Source: an uncultured Ilumatobacter sp. (GTDB lineage Bacteria > Actinomycetota > Acidimicrobiia > Acidimicrobiales > Ilumatobacteraceae). Taken from it: a stretch of 7,417 nt of DNA. A program made the position numbers and the translations under genes. The stretch covers positions 1 through 7,417 of the forward strand of contig CALICC010000245.1 of the NCBI GenBank assembly GCA_938049325.1, in the 5' to 3' direction. Of this stretch, positions 1 through 5,966 are shown piece after piece. Position 1 is the first letter of the stretch. Every line of letters starts with the position of its first letter. Below the pieces are notes generated by a model that had not been told where the DNA came from, did not search any database, and saw nothing but the letters and a program-made list of their open reading frames with translations.

Positions 1-1440
1 ATCACTCGTTCGTGCACGAAGCACAACGAGCTGATCATGTCGGCCGACGACATCCCGATGGCGATTCGCCAGGCGTTCCACATCGCCACCACGGGCCGCC
101 CCGGACCCACGCTCGTCGACGTGCCCAAGGACGCGCTGACCGACGAGATGGATTGGCATTGGCCGTCCGATGACGACGTGCTCGCGGCGCTGCCCGGGTA
201 TCGACCGAATGTAAAAGGTCACCCGCGGATGATTCGCGAAGCAGCGAAGCTGATCCTCGAGTCAGAGCGTCCGATCATCTACGCCGGCGGTGGAATTCTC
301 AAGGCGCGTGCCGCCGAGGCGCTGCGCGAGCTCGTGGAGTTGGTCGACGCCCACGTCGTCACGACATTGATGGCGCGCGGCGCGTTCCCCGACGATCACC
401 CGCTCTGTCTCGGCATGCCCGGCATGCACGGCAACGCGACGGCGGTGACGTCGATGCAGCAGAGCGATCTACTCGTTGCCCTCGGCAGCCGGTTCGATGA
501 CCGCATCACGGGCAAGGTCGATGCGTTCGCACCCGATGCCAAGATCATCCATGTCGACATCGATCCGGCCGAGCAAGGCAAGGTTCGCAAGCCTGACGTC
601 CCGATCGTCGGCGACGCCAATTACGTGATCATCGAGATCATTCGCGAAATCCGTGAGCTTCTCGGCAAGGGCGTCGTCCAAGCTGACACGTCTGCGTGGA
701 AGAGCAAGATCTCGGGGTGGCGTGAACAATTCCCGATGACCTACGAGATGTCGGCGCCCGGTGCCGCGCTGAAGCCCCAGTACTGCATCGAGCAGCTCAA
801 CGCGCTCGCGTCGCCGGGCACGATCGTTGCGTCGGGTGTCGGACAGCACCAGATGTACACGTCGCAATATTGGAAGTTCAACGAGCCGTACACCTGGGTC
901 AACTCGGGCGGCCTCGGCACCATGGGCTTCTCCATTCCGGCAGCCATCGGCGCCAAGGCGGCCATGCCGGACAGCGACGTGTGGGCAGTCGACGGAGACG
1001 GTTGCTTCCAGATGACGGCGACCGAACTCGTCACGGCGACGCTCGAGAAGTTGCCAATCAAGGTCGCATTGCTCAACAACAGCTTCCTCGGCATGGTCAG
1101 GCAGTGGCAGGAAATGTTCTATGACGAGCGGTATTCGTCGGTGTTCCTCGACAGTTCGAACGTGCCCGACTTCGTGATGATGGCCGAGTCGATGGGCTGC
1201 GTCGGGATTCTTGTCGAGTCGCCTGAGGAGGTCGGCCCGGCCATCGAGAAGGCGAACTCGATCAAGGACCGCACGGTTGTGGTCGAGTTCCGCACGGACG
1301 CTGCCGAAGGTGTGTTCCCGATGGTGCCTGCGGGTGCCAGCAACACCGACCTGATCTTGCACCCGTCGCAGCGCGAGAACTCTGAGGTGCTGAAGCCGGC
1401 GCCGACACCGATCGACACCAAGCTGAAGGACGGTCACTGA
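1..1440 (+). CDS. ilvB: Acetolactate synthase, large (catalytic) subunit, 5'-truncated by window edge
   Basis: ThDP-, Mg- and FAD-dependent enzyme that condenses two pyruvates to 2-acetolactate, or pyruvate with 2-oxobutyrate, the first common step of valine/leucine/isoleucine synthesis. The frame is open from base 1, and the residues before the first ATG (37) match the family's 'ITRSCTKHN' segment, so the gene continues upstream and 37 is not the start. There are 479 visible residues; the family is about 570-620, so roughly the first 100-130 (with the catalytic Glu of the PYR domain) are missing. Visible residues, counted from base 1: end of the PYR domain with TGRPGPTLVDVPKD; central FAD-contacting domain with GSRFDDR at 162-168; PP domain with the ThDP motif GDG at 332-334 and NN at 359-360, so Asp333 and Asn360 are the predicted Mg ligands. 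Trp369 sits nine residues past the second Asn, as does the conserved Trp linked to herbicide binding in homologues. ilvN starts 1 nt after the stop. Confidence 0.97.
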   Translation: MTRSCTKHNELIMSADDIPMAIRQAFHIATTGRPGPTLVDVPKDALTDEMDWHWPSDDDVLAALPGYRPNVKGHPRMIREAAKLILESERPIIYAGGGILKARAAEALRELVELVDAHVVTTLMARGAFPDDHPLCLGMPGMHGNATAVTSMQQSDLLVALGSRFDDRITGKVDAFAPDAKIIHVDIDPAEQGKVRKPDVPIVGDANYVIIEIIREIRELLGKGVVQADTSAWKSKISGWREQFPMTYEMSAPGAALKPQYCIEQLNALASPGTIVASGVGQHQMYTSQYWKFNEPYTWVNSGGLGTMGFSIPAAIGAKAAMPDSDVWAVDGDGCFQMTATELVTATLEKLPIKVALLNNSFLGMVRQWQEMFYDERYSSVFLDSSNVPDFVMMAESMGCVGILVESPEEVGPAIEKANSIKDRTVVVEFRTDAAEGVFPMVPAGASNTDLILHPSQRENSEVLKPAPTPIDTKLKDGH

Positions 1441-1441
1441 G

Positions 1442-1972
1442 ATGTCTCGCACCCACGACGGCCAGATGAACCATCACATCCTGTCCGTCCTCGTTCAGAA
1501 CCGGCCCGGCGTGCTCGCACGCGTCGCCGGACTCTTCGCTCGACGTGGCTACAACATCGTCAGCCTGGCCGTCGCTCCCGCGGAAGAAGAAGGACGCAGT
1601 CGGATCACGATCGTGGTCGATCTCGACTCGGCGCCGCTCGAGCAGATCACCAAGCAGCTCTTCAAGTTGATCGACGTGCTGAAGATCTCCGAACTCGATC
1701 CGAGACGCTCGGTCGAGCGCGAACTGTTGATCGCGACCGTGCGTGCCGCGGCCGACTCGCGCAGCGAAGTCCAGGGCCTGGTCGACATCTTCGAAGCGAA
1801 GATCATCGCGGTGGCGCCCGACGTGCTCACCGTCAGCCTCGAAGGCCATCCCGACAAGCTCGACGACTTCGAAGACCTGCTCGAGGACTACGGCATCGTC
1901 GAACTCCAACGCACCGGTCGGGTCGCGCTCCCGAGACTCGACCGTGCGCAACGTTTGCGGGCCGTCAACTGA
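1442..1972 (+). CDS. ilvN: Acetolactate synthase, small (regulatory) subunit
   Basis: Regulatory partner of IlvB; in this family it stimulates the catalytic subunit and confers feedback inhibition, usually by valine. At 176 aa it is of normal length (about 160-180). An N-terminal ACT domain spans about residues 11-85, with the signature LVQNRPGVLARVAGLFARRG and the strand SRITIVVD. A C-terminal ALS_ss_C domain covers about 96-172 (ELLIATV ... SLEGHPDKLDDFEDLL ... GRVALPR). The start at 1442 is chosen because a GAAGGA sequence lies about 11 nt upstream inside the end of ilvB. The next Met (1466, MNHHILSV) begins right at the ACT domain but has no clear ribosome site, so it is a less likely alternative. 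The 1-nt spacing to ilvB implies co-transcription and coupled translation, as expected for subunits of one complex. Confidence 0.96.
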   Translation: MSRTHDGQMNHHILSVLVQNRPGVLARVAGLFARRGYNIVSLAVAPAEEEGRSRITIVVDLDSAPLEQITKQLFKLIDVLKISELDPRRSVERELLIATVRAAADSRSEVQGLVDIFEAKIIAVAPDVLTVSLEGHPDKLDDFEDLLEDYGIVELQRTGRVALPRLDRAQRLRAVN

Positions 1973-1991
1973 TCTCGCAGTGGCGACGACA

Positions 1992-2008
1992 GGTCAGCGC
2001 CGCTGGCC
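1992..2008 (+). other. Small hairpin in the ilvN-ilvC gap
   Basis: GGTCAGC (1992-1998) and GCTGGCC (2002-2008) can pair as a 7-bp stem, with one G-U pair, over a 3-nt loop, 19 nt after the ilvN stop. There is no T-run behind it, so it is not a convincing terminator. It could slow decay or partly separate ilvBN from ilvC. A longer-range alternative pairs GGCGACG (1982-1988) with CGTCGCC (2034-2040). I see no leader peptide, ATG or T-box-like element in 1973-2111. Confidence 0.3.
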
Positions 2009-2025
2009 TTCGACGTCACCCCCGG

Positions 2026-2031
2026 TAGAGT
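2026..2031 (+). promoter_or_regulatory. Candidate -10 element of an internal promoter for ilvC
   Basis: TAGAGT, preceded by GG, fits the actinobacterial TANNNT -10 pattern and lies 80 nt upstream of the ilvC start. No good -35 hexamer sits 16-18 nt upstream, so this is a weak call. It would give a 5' UTR of roughly 70-75 nt and allow ilvC to be expressed independently of ilvBN, which many bacteria do. The rest of the 139-nt gap holds only the small hairpin described separately and the ilvC ribosome site. Confidence 0.3.
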
Positions 2032-2111
2032 CGCGTCGCCTTCGTGGCCCGGCCTGCTGGCTGTATTCCGAACAACACATCGAACACCATCATTGAAAGG
2101 CAGGGCCGACC

Positions 2112-3149
2112 ATGGCCGTCACGCTGTACTACGCCGAGGATGCTGACTCCTCGATCATCCGCTCGAAGAAGGTCGCCGTCATCGGCTACGGCTCACAGGG
2201 CCACGCACATGCGCTGAACATGAAGGAATCGGGTGTCGACGTCGTCGTCGGACTCCGCGACGGGTCCTCGTCGAAGGCCAAGGCCGAAGAAGCCGGCCTC
2301 ACCGTCATGTCGGTCGCCGACGCCTCGAAGGCCGCCCAGGTGATCATGGTCCTCGCGCCCGACACCGAGCAGCGCAAGATCTACGAGGCCGACATCGCCC
2401 CGAACCTCGACGACGGTGACGCGATTGCGTTCGCACACGGCTTCAACGTCCACTTCGACCTCATCAAAGCGCCAGCCGGAGTTGACGTCATCATGATCGC
2501 CCCGAAGGGGCCGGGTCACCTCGTTCGTCGCACCTACACCGAAGGTGGCGGCGTGCCGGCGCTCATCGCTGTGGCGCAGGATGCAACGGGAAATGCTCGG
2601 GCCGTGGCCATGTCGTACGCCGATGCAATCGGCGGCACTCGCGCCGGCGTGATCGAGACCACGTTCAAAGAAGAGACCGAGTCGGATCTCTTCGGTGAGC
2701 AGGCCGTACTGTGCGGCGGCGTCACCCAGCTCGTCCGCGCCGGGTTCGAGACGCTCACCGAAGCGGGGTACGCCCCGGAGATGGCGTACTTCGAGTGCCT
2801 CCACGAAGTGAAGCTCATCGTCGACCTCATGTACGAAGAGGGCATTGCCGGCATGCGCTACAGCATCTCCGACACCGCCGAGTACGGCGACCTCACCCGC
2901 GGCCCGCGTGTCGTCACCGACGCCACCAAGGCTGAGATGAAGAAGATCCTCGGCGAGATCCAGAGCGGCGAGTTCGCTCGCGAGTGGATCGCCGAGTCGG
3001 AGTCCGGCCGTGCGAACTACCACCGCATGCAAGAAGAGGGCAAGAACCACCCGATCGAAGAGATCGGCGCCGAGCTTCGAGCCGCGATGCCGTTCATCAA
3101 CGCCGGCAAGCAGAAGGTTGCCGAAGCTTCCGGCGGCGCTGACGTCTGA
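2112..3149 (+). CDS. ilvC: Ketol-acid reductoisomerase, class I (short form)
   Basis: Catalyses the Mg- and NADPH-dependent isomeroreduction of 2-acetolactate (or 2-aceto-2-hydroxybutyrate) to the 2,3-dihydroxy acid, directly after the IlvBN step. At 345 aa it has the usual length of the short class I enzymes (about 330-345). The N-terminal Rossmann domain (about 1-184) carries GYGSQGHAHA at 25-34, and the cofactor loop GLRDGSSSK (47-55) has the Arg/Ser pattern typical of NADPH use. His109 lies in AFAHGFNVHF. The helical KARI domain holds the predicted metal ligands Asp192 and Glu196 (in ESDLFGEQ), Glu228 and Glu232 (ECLHE) and the substrate-contacting Ser253 (SISDTAEYGD); the numbering is from this sequence and the roles come from the family. 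The start at 2112 is supported by GAAAGG at 2095-2100, 11 nt upstream, and by family alignment. No defects seen. Confidence 0.97.
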   Translation: MAVTLYYAEDADSSIIRSKKVAVIGYGSQGHAHALNMKESGVDVVVGLRDGSSSKAKAEEAGLTVMSVADASKAAQVIMVLAPDTEQRKIYEADIAPNLDDGDAIAFAHGFNVHFDLIKAPAGVDVIMIAPKGPGHLVRRTYTEGGGVPALIAVAQDATGNARAVAMSYADAIGGTRAGVIETTFKEETESDLFGEQAVLCGGVTQLVRAGFETLTEAGYAPEMAYFECLHEVKLIVDLMYEEGIAGMRYSISDTAEYGDLTRGPRVVTDATKAEMKKILGEIQSGEFAREWIAESESGRANYHRMQEEGKNHPIEEIGAELRAAMPFINAGKQKVAEASGGADV

Positions 3150-3184
3150 CCGATCCGAGCGGTTGAGCCGCTTGTTGTCACGTG

Positions 3185-3228
3185 CGTCCCGCCTGGTGCT
3201 TCGGTACCGGGCGGGACGTCGTCGTTTT
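3185..3228 (+). terminator. Strong intrinsic-type terminator of ilvC with UUCG tetraloop
   Basis: Bases 3185-3199 pair with 3204-3218 over 15 continuous positions (two G-U pairs), closing C(TTCG)G at 3199-3204, the unusually stable UUCG tetraloop. The stem is followed by TCGTCGTTTT (3219-3228), a modest T-rich tail. It lies 35 nt after the ilvC stop and 6-16 nt before the stop of the convergent transporter gene, so it may act in both directions, though there is no T-run on the other strand. A smaller stem, AGCGG/CCGCT at 3158-3172, precedes it. Confidence 0.85.
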
Positions 3229-3233
3229 CGGAA

Positions 3234-4415
3234 CTAGTCCTCGGGGAGCCACCGCGCGGCGAGACCGATCGCGACGATGAGGCCCGTCAACGCCGTGAGC
3301 CCTGGCGTGGGGTCACCCCCGATCGACATGAGCGCCACGACTGCCAGCGCAAGCCCGAAGACCACGCCGACGCCGAGTTCGCGCACGCTCGAGACCGTGG
3401 CACGAACGTGGGCCGGAACACGCGCTTGCAGCCGCGCGTCGCTGATGACCCAGGTCGCTTCGAGAGCCGCGTACCCGACGCCGATACCGGCGAGTGCCCA
3501 GAGCGAACCGACGGCGAGGCCGGCGAAGCTGCAGGTTCCACCGAACACGATCGCGGCCGACAACGTCCGTGACGAGAGGTCCGGTCGCCGTGCCGCCACC
3601 TCGCCGCCCACGACGAGGCCGATCCAGACGCTCAGGAACACCAGCGGTATCAGCGCGTCGGACGCCCCGCGCTCACGAGCAACGAGCGCGATGTAGTCGT
3701 CGAAGATCGCGAGGCCGCCCAAGCCGGCGGCGACACCTGCGAGGATCAGCACGCCGCGATCGGTCAGCGCACGGCGGAGTGCCCCGCGAGGAGATTGGGT
3801 CGCGTCGTTCTCGAGCTCGGCAGCCCGCTCTGCTGCCTCCGCGACGCGTGACTGTTCGACGACCCACTGCACGTTCGGCAACGTCAAGATGAGCGCGAGC
3901 GGTACCACGTGCAGCGCGAGTGTGAACCAACCCATCGCTGCGAGCGACAGACCGAGTCCGAGAAGTGGTGTCGAGACGAGCGCAGCCAGAGCGAGACCGA
4001 TGTGGCTGGCCTGACCGACGCGCGCCATGGTCGCGCCATACGCACCTTCGTTGCCCTCCGCTGTGAGTTCGTCGTGGATGAGTGCTTCCCACGAGCCACT
4101 GGCCGCGGCGTCGTGGAGTGCCCAGAGTGTCGACCCGACCAAGAGGCCCACGAATGTCGGCCAGACCAGCCACACGGCCAGCCCGATCGCGCGCGTCGCG
4201 AGCGCGGCGGCGAGAAGATGGCGGCGGTCCATTCGGTCGGCGAGCGCTCCACCCGGAATCTCGGCGACGAACGCCACCACGGTCCACACGGCGAACGCGA
4301 CGGAGATCTCTCCGATGCTGACACCGTTGTCGTCGAACCACAGGGTGAAGAGCACCGCGAATGGTGCGAACTCATCGACGAACCCCAGCACGAGGAGACG
4401 TCGCCCGAGACTCAT
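3234..4415 (-). CDS. MFS-type membrane transporter, substrate unknown
   Basis: A 393-aa hydrophobic protein with the alternating helices of a 12-TM major facilitator, of typical length (about 390-420). The best motif is GGALADRMDRRH at about 55-66, the loop 2-3 'motif A' (G-x3-D-R-x2-R-R) of MFS proteins. A second family-like stretch is SGSWEALIHDELTAEG at 106-121, after TM4. About residues 181-220 form the cytoplasmic loop between the two six-helix halves (charged, Ala/Glu-rich, possibly helical), and the second half runs 221-390. Nothing visible fixes the substrate; drug or metabolite efflux is only the commonest role of relatives. It converges on ilvC and is divergent from the TM-helix gene at 4544, so it is probably a single-gene transcript. 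No Shine-Dalgarno precedes the ATG; the promoter spacing suggests a leaderless mRNA. Confidence 0.9.
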   Translation of the reverse strand: MSLGRRLLVLGFVDEFAPFAVLFTLWFDDNGVSIGEISVAFAVWTVVAFVAEIPGGALADRMDRRHLLAAALATRAIGLAVWLVWPTFVGLLVGSTLWALHDAAASGSWEALIHDELTAEGNEGAYGATMARVGQASHIGLALAALVSTPLLGLGLSLAAMGWFTLALHVVPLALILTLPNVQWVVEQSRVAEAAERAAELENDATQSPRGALRRALTDRGVLILAGVAAGLGGLAIFDDYIALVARERGASDALIPLVFLSVWIGLVVGGEVAARRPDLSSRTLSAAIVFGGTCSFAGLAVGSLWALAGIGVGYAALEATWVISDARLQARVPAHVRATVSSVRELGVGVVFGLALAVVALMSIGGDPTPGLTALTGLIVAIGLAARWLPED

Positions 4416-4421
4416 TTCACA

Positions 4422-4427
4422 AAACTA
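4422..4427 (-). promoter_or_regulatory. Candidate -10 element for a leaderless transporter mRNA
   Basis: Read on the minus strand, TAGTTT (4427 down to 4422) matches TANNNT and ends 7 nt before the A of the transporter ATG at 4415. Transcription would then start at or within a base or two of the start codon. This agrees with the lack of a ribosome-binding site there. A weak -35 (TCGACC or similar, about 4444-4450) can be proposed. The rest of the 128-nt divergent spacer (4416-4543) shows no clear plus-strand TANNNT element; the promoter of the gene at 4544 is not identified. Confidence 0.45.
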
Positions 4428-4528
4428 AGCGACCACGGCGCGCGGTCGACGCGGGGCTTCTCGCGACTTCCGCGTGCCGGATGGCGTCCCCTTCTCGACG
4501 TCGCGGACTCCGCTTGCGGCTCGAACCC

Positions 4529-4536
4529 AAAGGGGA
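4529..4536 (+). promoter_or_regulatory. Ribosome-binding site that fixes the start of the TM-helix gene
   Basis: AAAGGGGA with 7 nt to the ATG at 4544. The reading frame is open back to an ATG at 4361, but that upstream part lies antisense over the transporter's 5' end and encodes an arginine-rich, low-information sequence. The ribosome site and the sudden change to a clean membrane protein place the start at 4544. Confidence 0.75.
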
Positions 4537-4543
4537 AACACGA

Positions 4544-5239
4544 ATGTTGGCAATCGAATGGTCATCTGGAATCGAAAGTGCGTGGCAAGACGTCGCGAAA
4601 TTCGTGCCCAAACTCATCGGCGCGCTCGCCGTTCTCATCATCGGCTGGATCATTGCCAAGGTGATCCGCAATGTCATCGTGAAGGTGCTGAACAAGGTGA
4701 AGCTCGACACGTACGTCGACAAGGCAGGCATCGGTGCGCCGCTCGAGCGCGCCGGCTACCCGAACTCCGTTGACCTGATCGGCAAGATCATCTACTTCGG
4801 CCTGATGCTGCTCGTGATCCAGCTCGCCGTCGGCGTGTTCGGCGAAACGGCTGTGTCCGAGCTCATCAATGATCTGGTTGCATTTATCCCACGTCTCGTG
4901 GTTGCCATCATCATCGTGGTCATCACTGGTGTGATCGCCAACGGCGTGCGCGACATCATGTCGCCAGCGGTCGCTCACCTCTCGGCAGGCGACTTGCTCA
5001 AGAAGGCAGCGTTCGTCGCGATCTGGCTCGTCGGAGCGTTTGCGGCGCTCGACCAGCTGCAGGTGGCAAAAGACGTCGTCGACACGTTGTTCCAGACGAT
5101 CGTGTACAGCCTCGGATTCATCCTCGTCATCAAGTTCGGTGTCGGTGGTGTCTGGGCTGCTCGTGATCGCTTCTGGCCGGCGGTGTACGACCAGGTGAGC
5201 GCGAATACCTCCGGTAGCGGAGATCAGTCGGGCGAGTGA
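4544..5239 (+). CDS. Conserved TM-helix (CmpX/MscS-related) membrane protein without a beta domain
   Basis: A 231-aa integral membrane protein with five predicted helices at about 21-45, 79-101, 113-135, 153-173 and 181-203. Two contain the F-x-P-[KR] helix start that marks the 'conserved TM helix' repeat found in CmpX and small MscS-related proteins: FVPKLIGALAVLIIGW at 20-35 and FIPRLVVAIIIVVITG at 114-129. A charged amphipathic segment (about 41-70, VIRNVIVKVLNKVKLD) follows the first helix, as is usual in this group. After the last helix comes GVGGVWAARDRF (199-210), where MscS proteins would begin the helix leading into the cytosolic beta domain; here the chain ends within 21 polar residues. 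Family members are linked to membrane tension or osmotic response, but a channel function for beta-less forms is not established. A hairpin follows the stop. The related protein at 6370 lies one operon downstream. Confidence 0.85.
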   Translation: MLAIEWSSGIESAWQDVAKFVPKLIGALAVLIIGWIIAKVIRNVIVKVLNKVKLDTYVDKAGIGAPLERAGYPNSVDLIGKIIYFGLMLLVIQLAVGVFGETAVSELINDLVAFIPRLVVAIIIVVITGVIANGVRDIMSPAVAHLSAGDLLKKAAFVAIWLVGAFAALDQLQVAKDVVDTLFQTIVYSLGFILVIKFGVGGVWAARDRFWPAVYDQVSANTSGSGDQSGE

Positions 5240-5260
5240 CGACGTGGCTCCGGTGACGGT

Positions 5261-5289
5261 GCGACCTCAGTTGGCAGAGCTGAGGTCGC
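5261..5289 (+). terminator. Perfect 10-bp hairpin, probable terminator of the TM-helix gene
   Basis: GCGACCTCAG (5261-5270) and CTGAGGTCGC (5280-5289) are exact reverse complements around a 9-nt loop, starting 22 nt after the stop at 5239. No T-run follows, which is common for actinobacterial terminator-like stems. Because its right arm ends 21 nt before the TACGAT -10 element, an operator role at the next promoter is the main alternative. It also argues against the sigma gene starting at the ATG at 5244. Confidence 0.6.
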
Positions 5290-5310
5290 GTGCTGTCACT
5301 TCGCGGGCCC

Positions 5311-5316
5311 TACGAT
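5311..5316 (+). promoter_or_regulatory. Candidate -10 element of the sigma-factor operon
   Basis: TACGAT is a close match to the actinobacterial -10 consensus (TANNNT). The -35 region at 17-18 nt spacing (about 5287-5293) is poor, so the promoter may be activator-dependent or rely mostly on its -10. Transcription would start near 5322-5324, giving a 5' UTR of about 120 nt before the sigma-factor ATG. I did not find a typical ECF-type 'GAAC'-like -35 paired with a short -10 that would show autoregulation. Confidence 0.45.
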
Positions 5317-5317
5317 G

Positions 5318-5351
5318 GGGCGTTGGCCGACGACGATGTCGGTCAACGCCC
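5318..5351 (+). promoter_or_regulatory. 14-bp dyad overlapping the presumed transcription start: operator, leader hairpin or second terminator
   Basis: Bases 5318-5331 pair with 5338-5351 over 14 positions with a single G-U (5326/5343) and a 6-nt loop GACGAT; another G-U (5317/5352) can extend it. It begins 2 nt after the TACGAT element and is followed by TTTC. As DNA it is a long dyad right at the likely start site, a classic position for a repressor. As RNA read from the upstream gene it would be a second terminator in tandem with 5261-5289. If transcription starts inside the left arm, the full hairpin would not form in the sigma mRNA. Confidence 0.6.
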
Positions 5352-5444
5352 TTTCGTGATGTATGCACTGTCGCACATCGCGGCGTGGCATATCTCCGCA
5401 CGCACGATGATCTCCAACTCCGCAGCTGTCTCGATGGTGTCCCC

Positions 5445-5966
5445 ATGAGCCCCGCTGAAGCGTCGCGCATCGGTGGGTATGTGCTCGAAGACATCGTGGT
5501 CGAGCACAGCGCTGCCGTCTTCCGTCTGGCACAGTCGGTCGTCCGCGACGCGTCGCTCGCCGACGATGTGACTCAAGAGACGTTCATCAAGGTGTGGAAG
5601 CACCTCGACACGTTCCGTGGGGAGAGTTCGATGCGCAGCTGGGTGCTTCGTATCGCCCACAATCAAGCTGTGTCGACGCTGCGCAAGGTCAAAGACACCG
5701 CAACGGATCCATCGAAGCTCCCCGACGTGGAGAACTCGATCGCGACCACCCGTGTGGTCGAAGGTCGCCTCGCGGCGGGGGAGTTGCAGACCGCACTCGA
5801 TGAATTGGATGACCTGACTCGCGAAATCGTCGTACTTCGCGAGATCGAGGGAATGTCGTACGACGAGATCGCCGAGACGCTCGGCGTGCCGATTCCCACC
5901 GTGAAGACTCGCTTGTTGCGTGCTCGGCGACGTCTCTCGGTCAGCCTGGAAGGATGGCGAGCCTGA
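5445..5966 (+). CDS. ECF-family RNA polymerase sigma factor (RpoE-like)
   Basis: A 173-aa two-domain sigma factor that would direct RNA polymerase to a stress regulon. Region 2 (about 19-84) runs from HSAAVFRLAQSVVRD through DDVTQETFIKVWKHL to SMRSWVLRIAHNQAVSTLRK. A linker follows (85-110), then region 4 (about 112-165) with DLTREIVVLREIEGMSYDEI and the helix-turn-helix EIAETLGVPIPTVKTRLLRA. Regions 1 and 3 are absent, and length and order are standard for ECF factors. The frame is open back to an ATG at 5244, but that extension contains the hairpin and presumed promoter, has no family similarity I can see, and would add 67 odd residues. The ATG at 5445 lacks a good ribosome site; GTG 5481 (leaving LEDIVVEHS) is an alternative. 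Its stop overlaps the anti-sigma start as TGATG. Target promoters cannot be read from this window. Confidence 0.92.
   Translation: MSPAEASRIGGYVLEDIVVEHSAAVFRLAQSVVRDASLADDVTQETFIKVWKHLDTFRGESSMRSWVLRIAHNQAVSTLRKVKDTATDPSKLPDVENSIATTRVVEGRLAAGELQTALDELDDLTREIVVLREIEGMSYDEIAETLGVPIPTVKTRLLRARRRLSVSLEGWRA
5948..5953 (+). promoter_or_regulatory. Ribosome-binding site inside the end of the sigma gene
   Basis: GGAAGG at 5948-5953 directly abuts the ATG at 5954 (zero spacing, too close to work) but stands 12 nt before the ATG at 5966. I therefore place the anti-sigma start at 5966, within the TGATG stop/start overlap, rather than at 5954. Confidence 0.5.

Noticed and set aside
469..1452. Long minus-strand open frame (327 codons) across ilvB
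   Set aside because: It is an Arg/His/Asp-rich shadow of a highly conserved plus-strand gene; high GC keeps the antisense frame free of stops. The same holds for 1262-1951 and 2193-3050 on the minus strand.
1743..2096. Plus-strand open frame spanning the end of ilvN and the ilvN-ilvC gap as a small gene
   Set aside because: It is out of frame with ilvN, Arg/Ser/Pro-rich and without family signs; it is the +1 shadow of ilvN running on into the gap.
1973..2111. Attenuator with leader peptide, T-box or other riboswitch before ilvC
   Set aside because: There is no short frame rich in Val/Leu/Ile codons, no T-box sequence and only a 7-bp stem. Any control of the operon by attenuation would be upstream of ilvB, outside the window.
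4361..4543. N-terminal extension of the TM-helix gene back to ATG 4361
   Set aside because: It overlaps the transporter's 5' end, is basic and low in information, and a good ribosome site (AAAGGGGA) stands 7 nt before ATG 4544.
3909..4664. Plus-strand open frame of 251 codons opposite the transporter
   Set aside because: The translation is polar, Arg/Glu/His-rich and shows no family features, whereas the minus strand gives a clean multi-helix MFS protein with motif A.
5244..5444. N-terminal extension of the sigma factor back to ATG 5244
   Set aside because: This stretch contains the perfect hairpin, the TACGAT element and the 14-bp dyad, and the extra 67 residues lie outside the normal ECF domain layout.
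5954..5965. Start of the anti-sigma gene at ATG 5954
   Set aside because: The only ribosome-like sequence, GGAAGG, directly touches this ATG; spacing suits the ATG at 5966 in the TGATG overlap better. The difference is just four residues.
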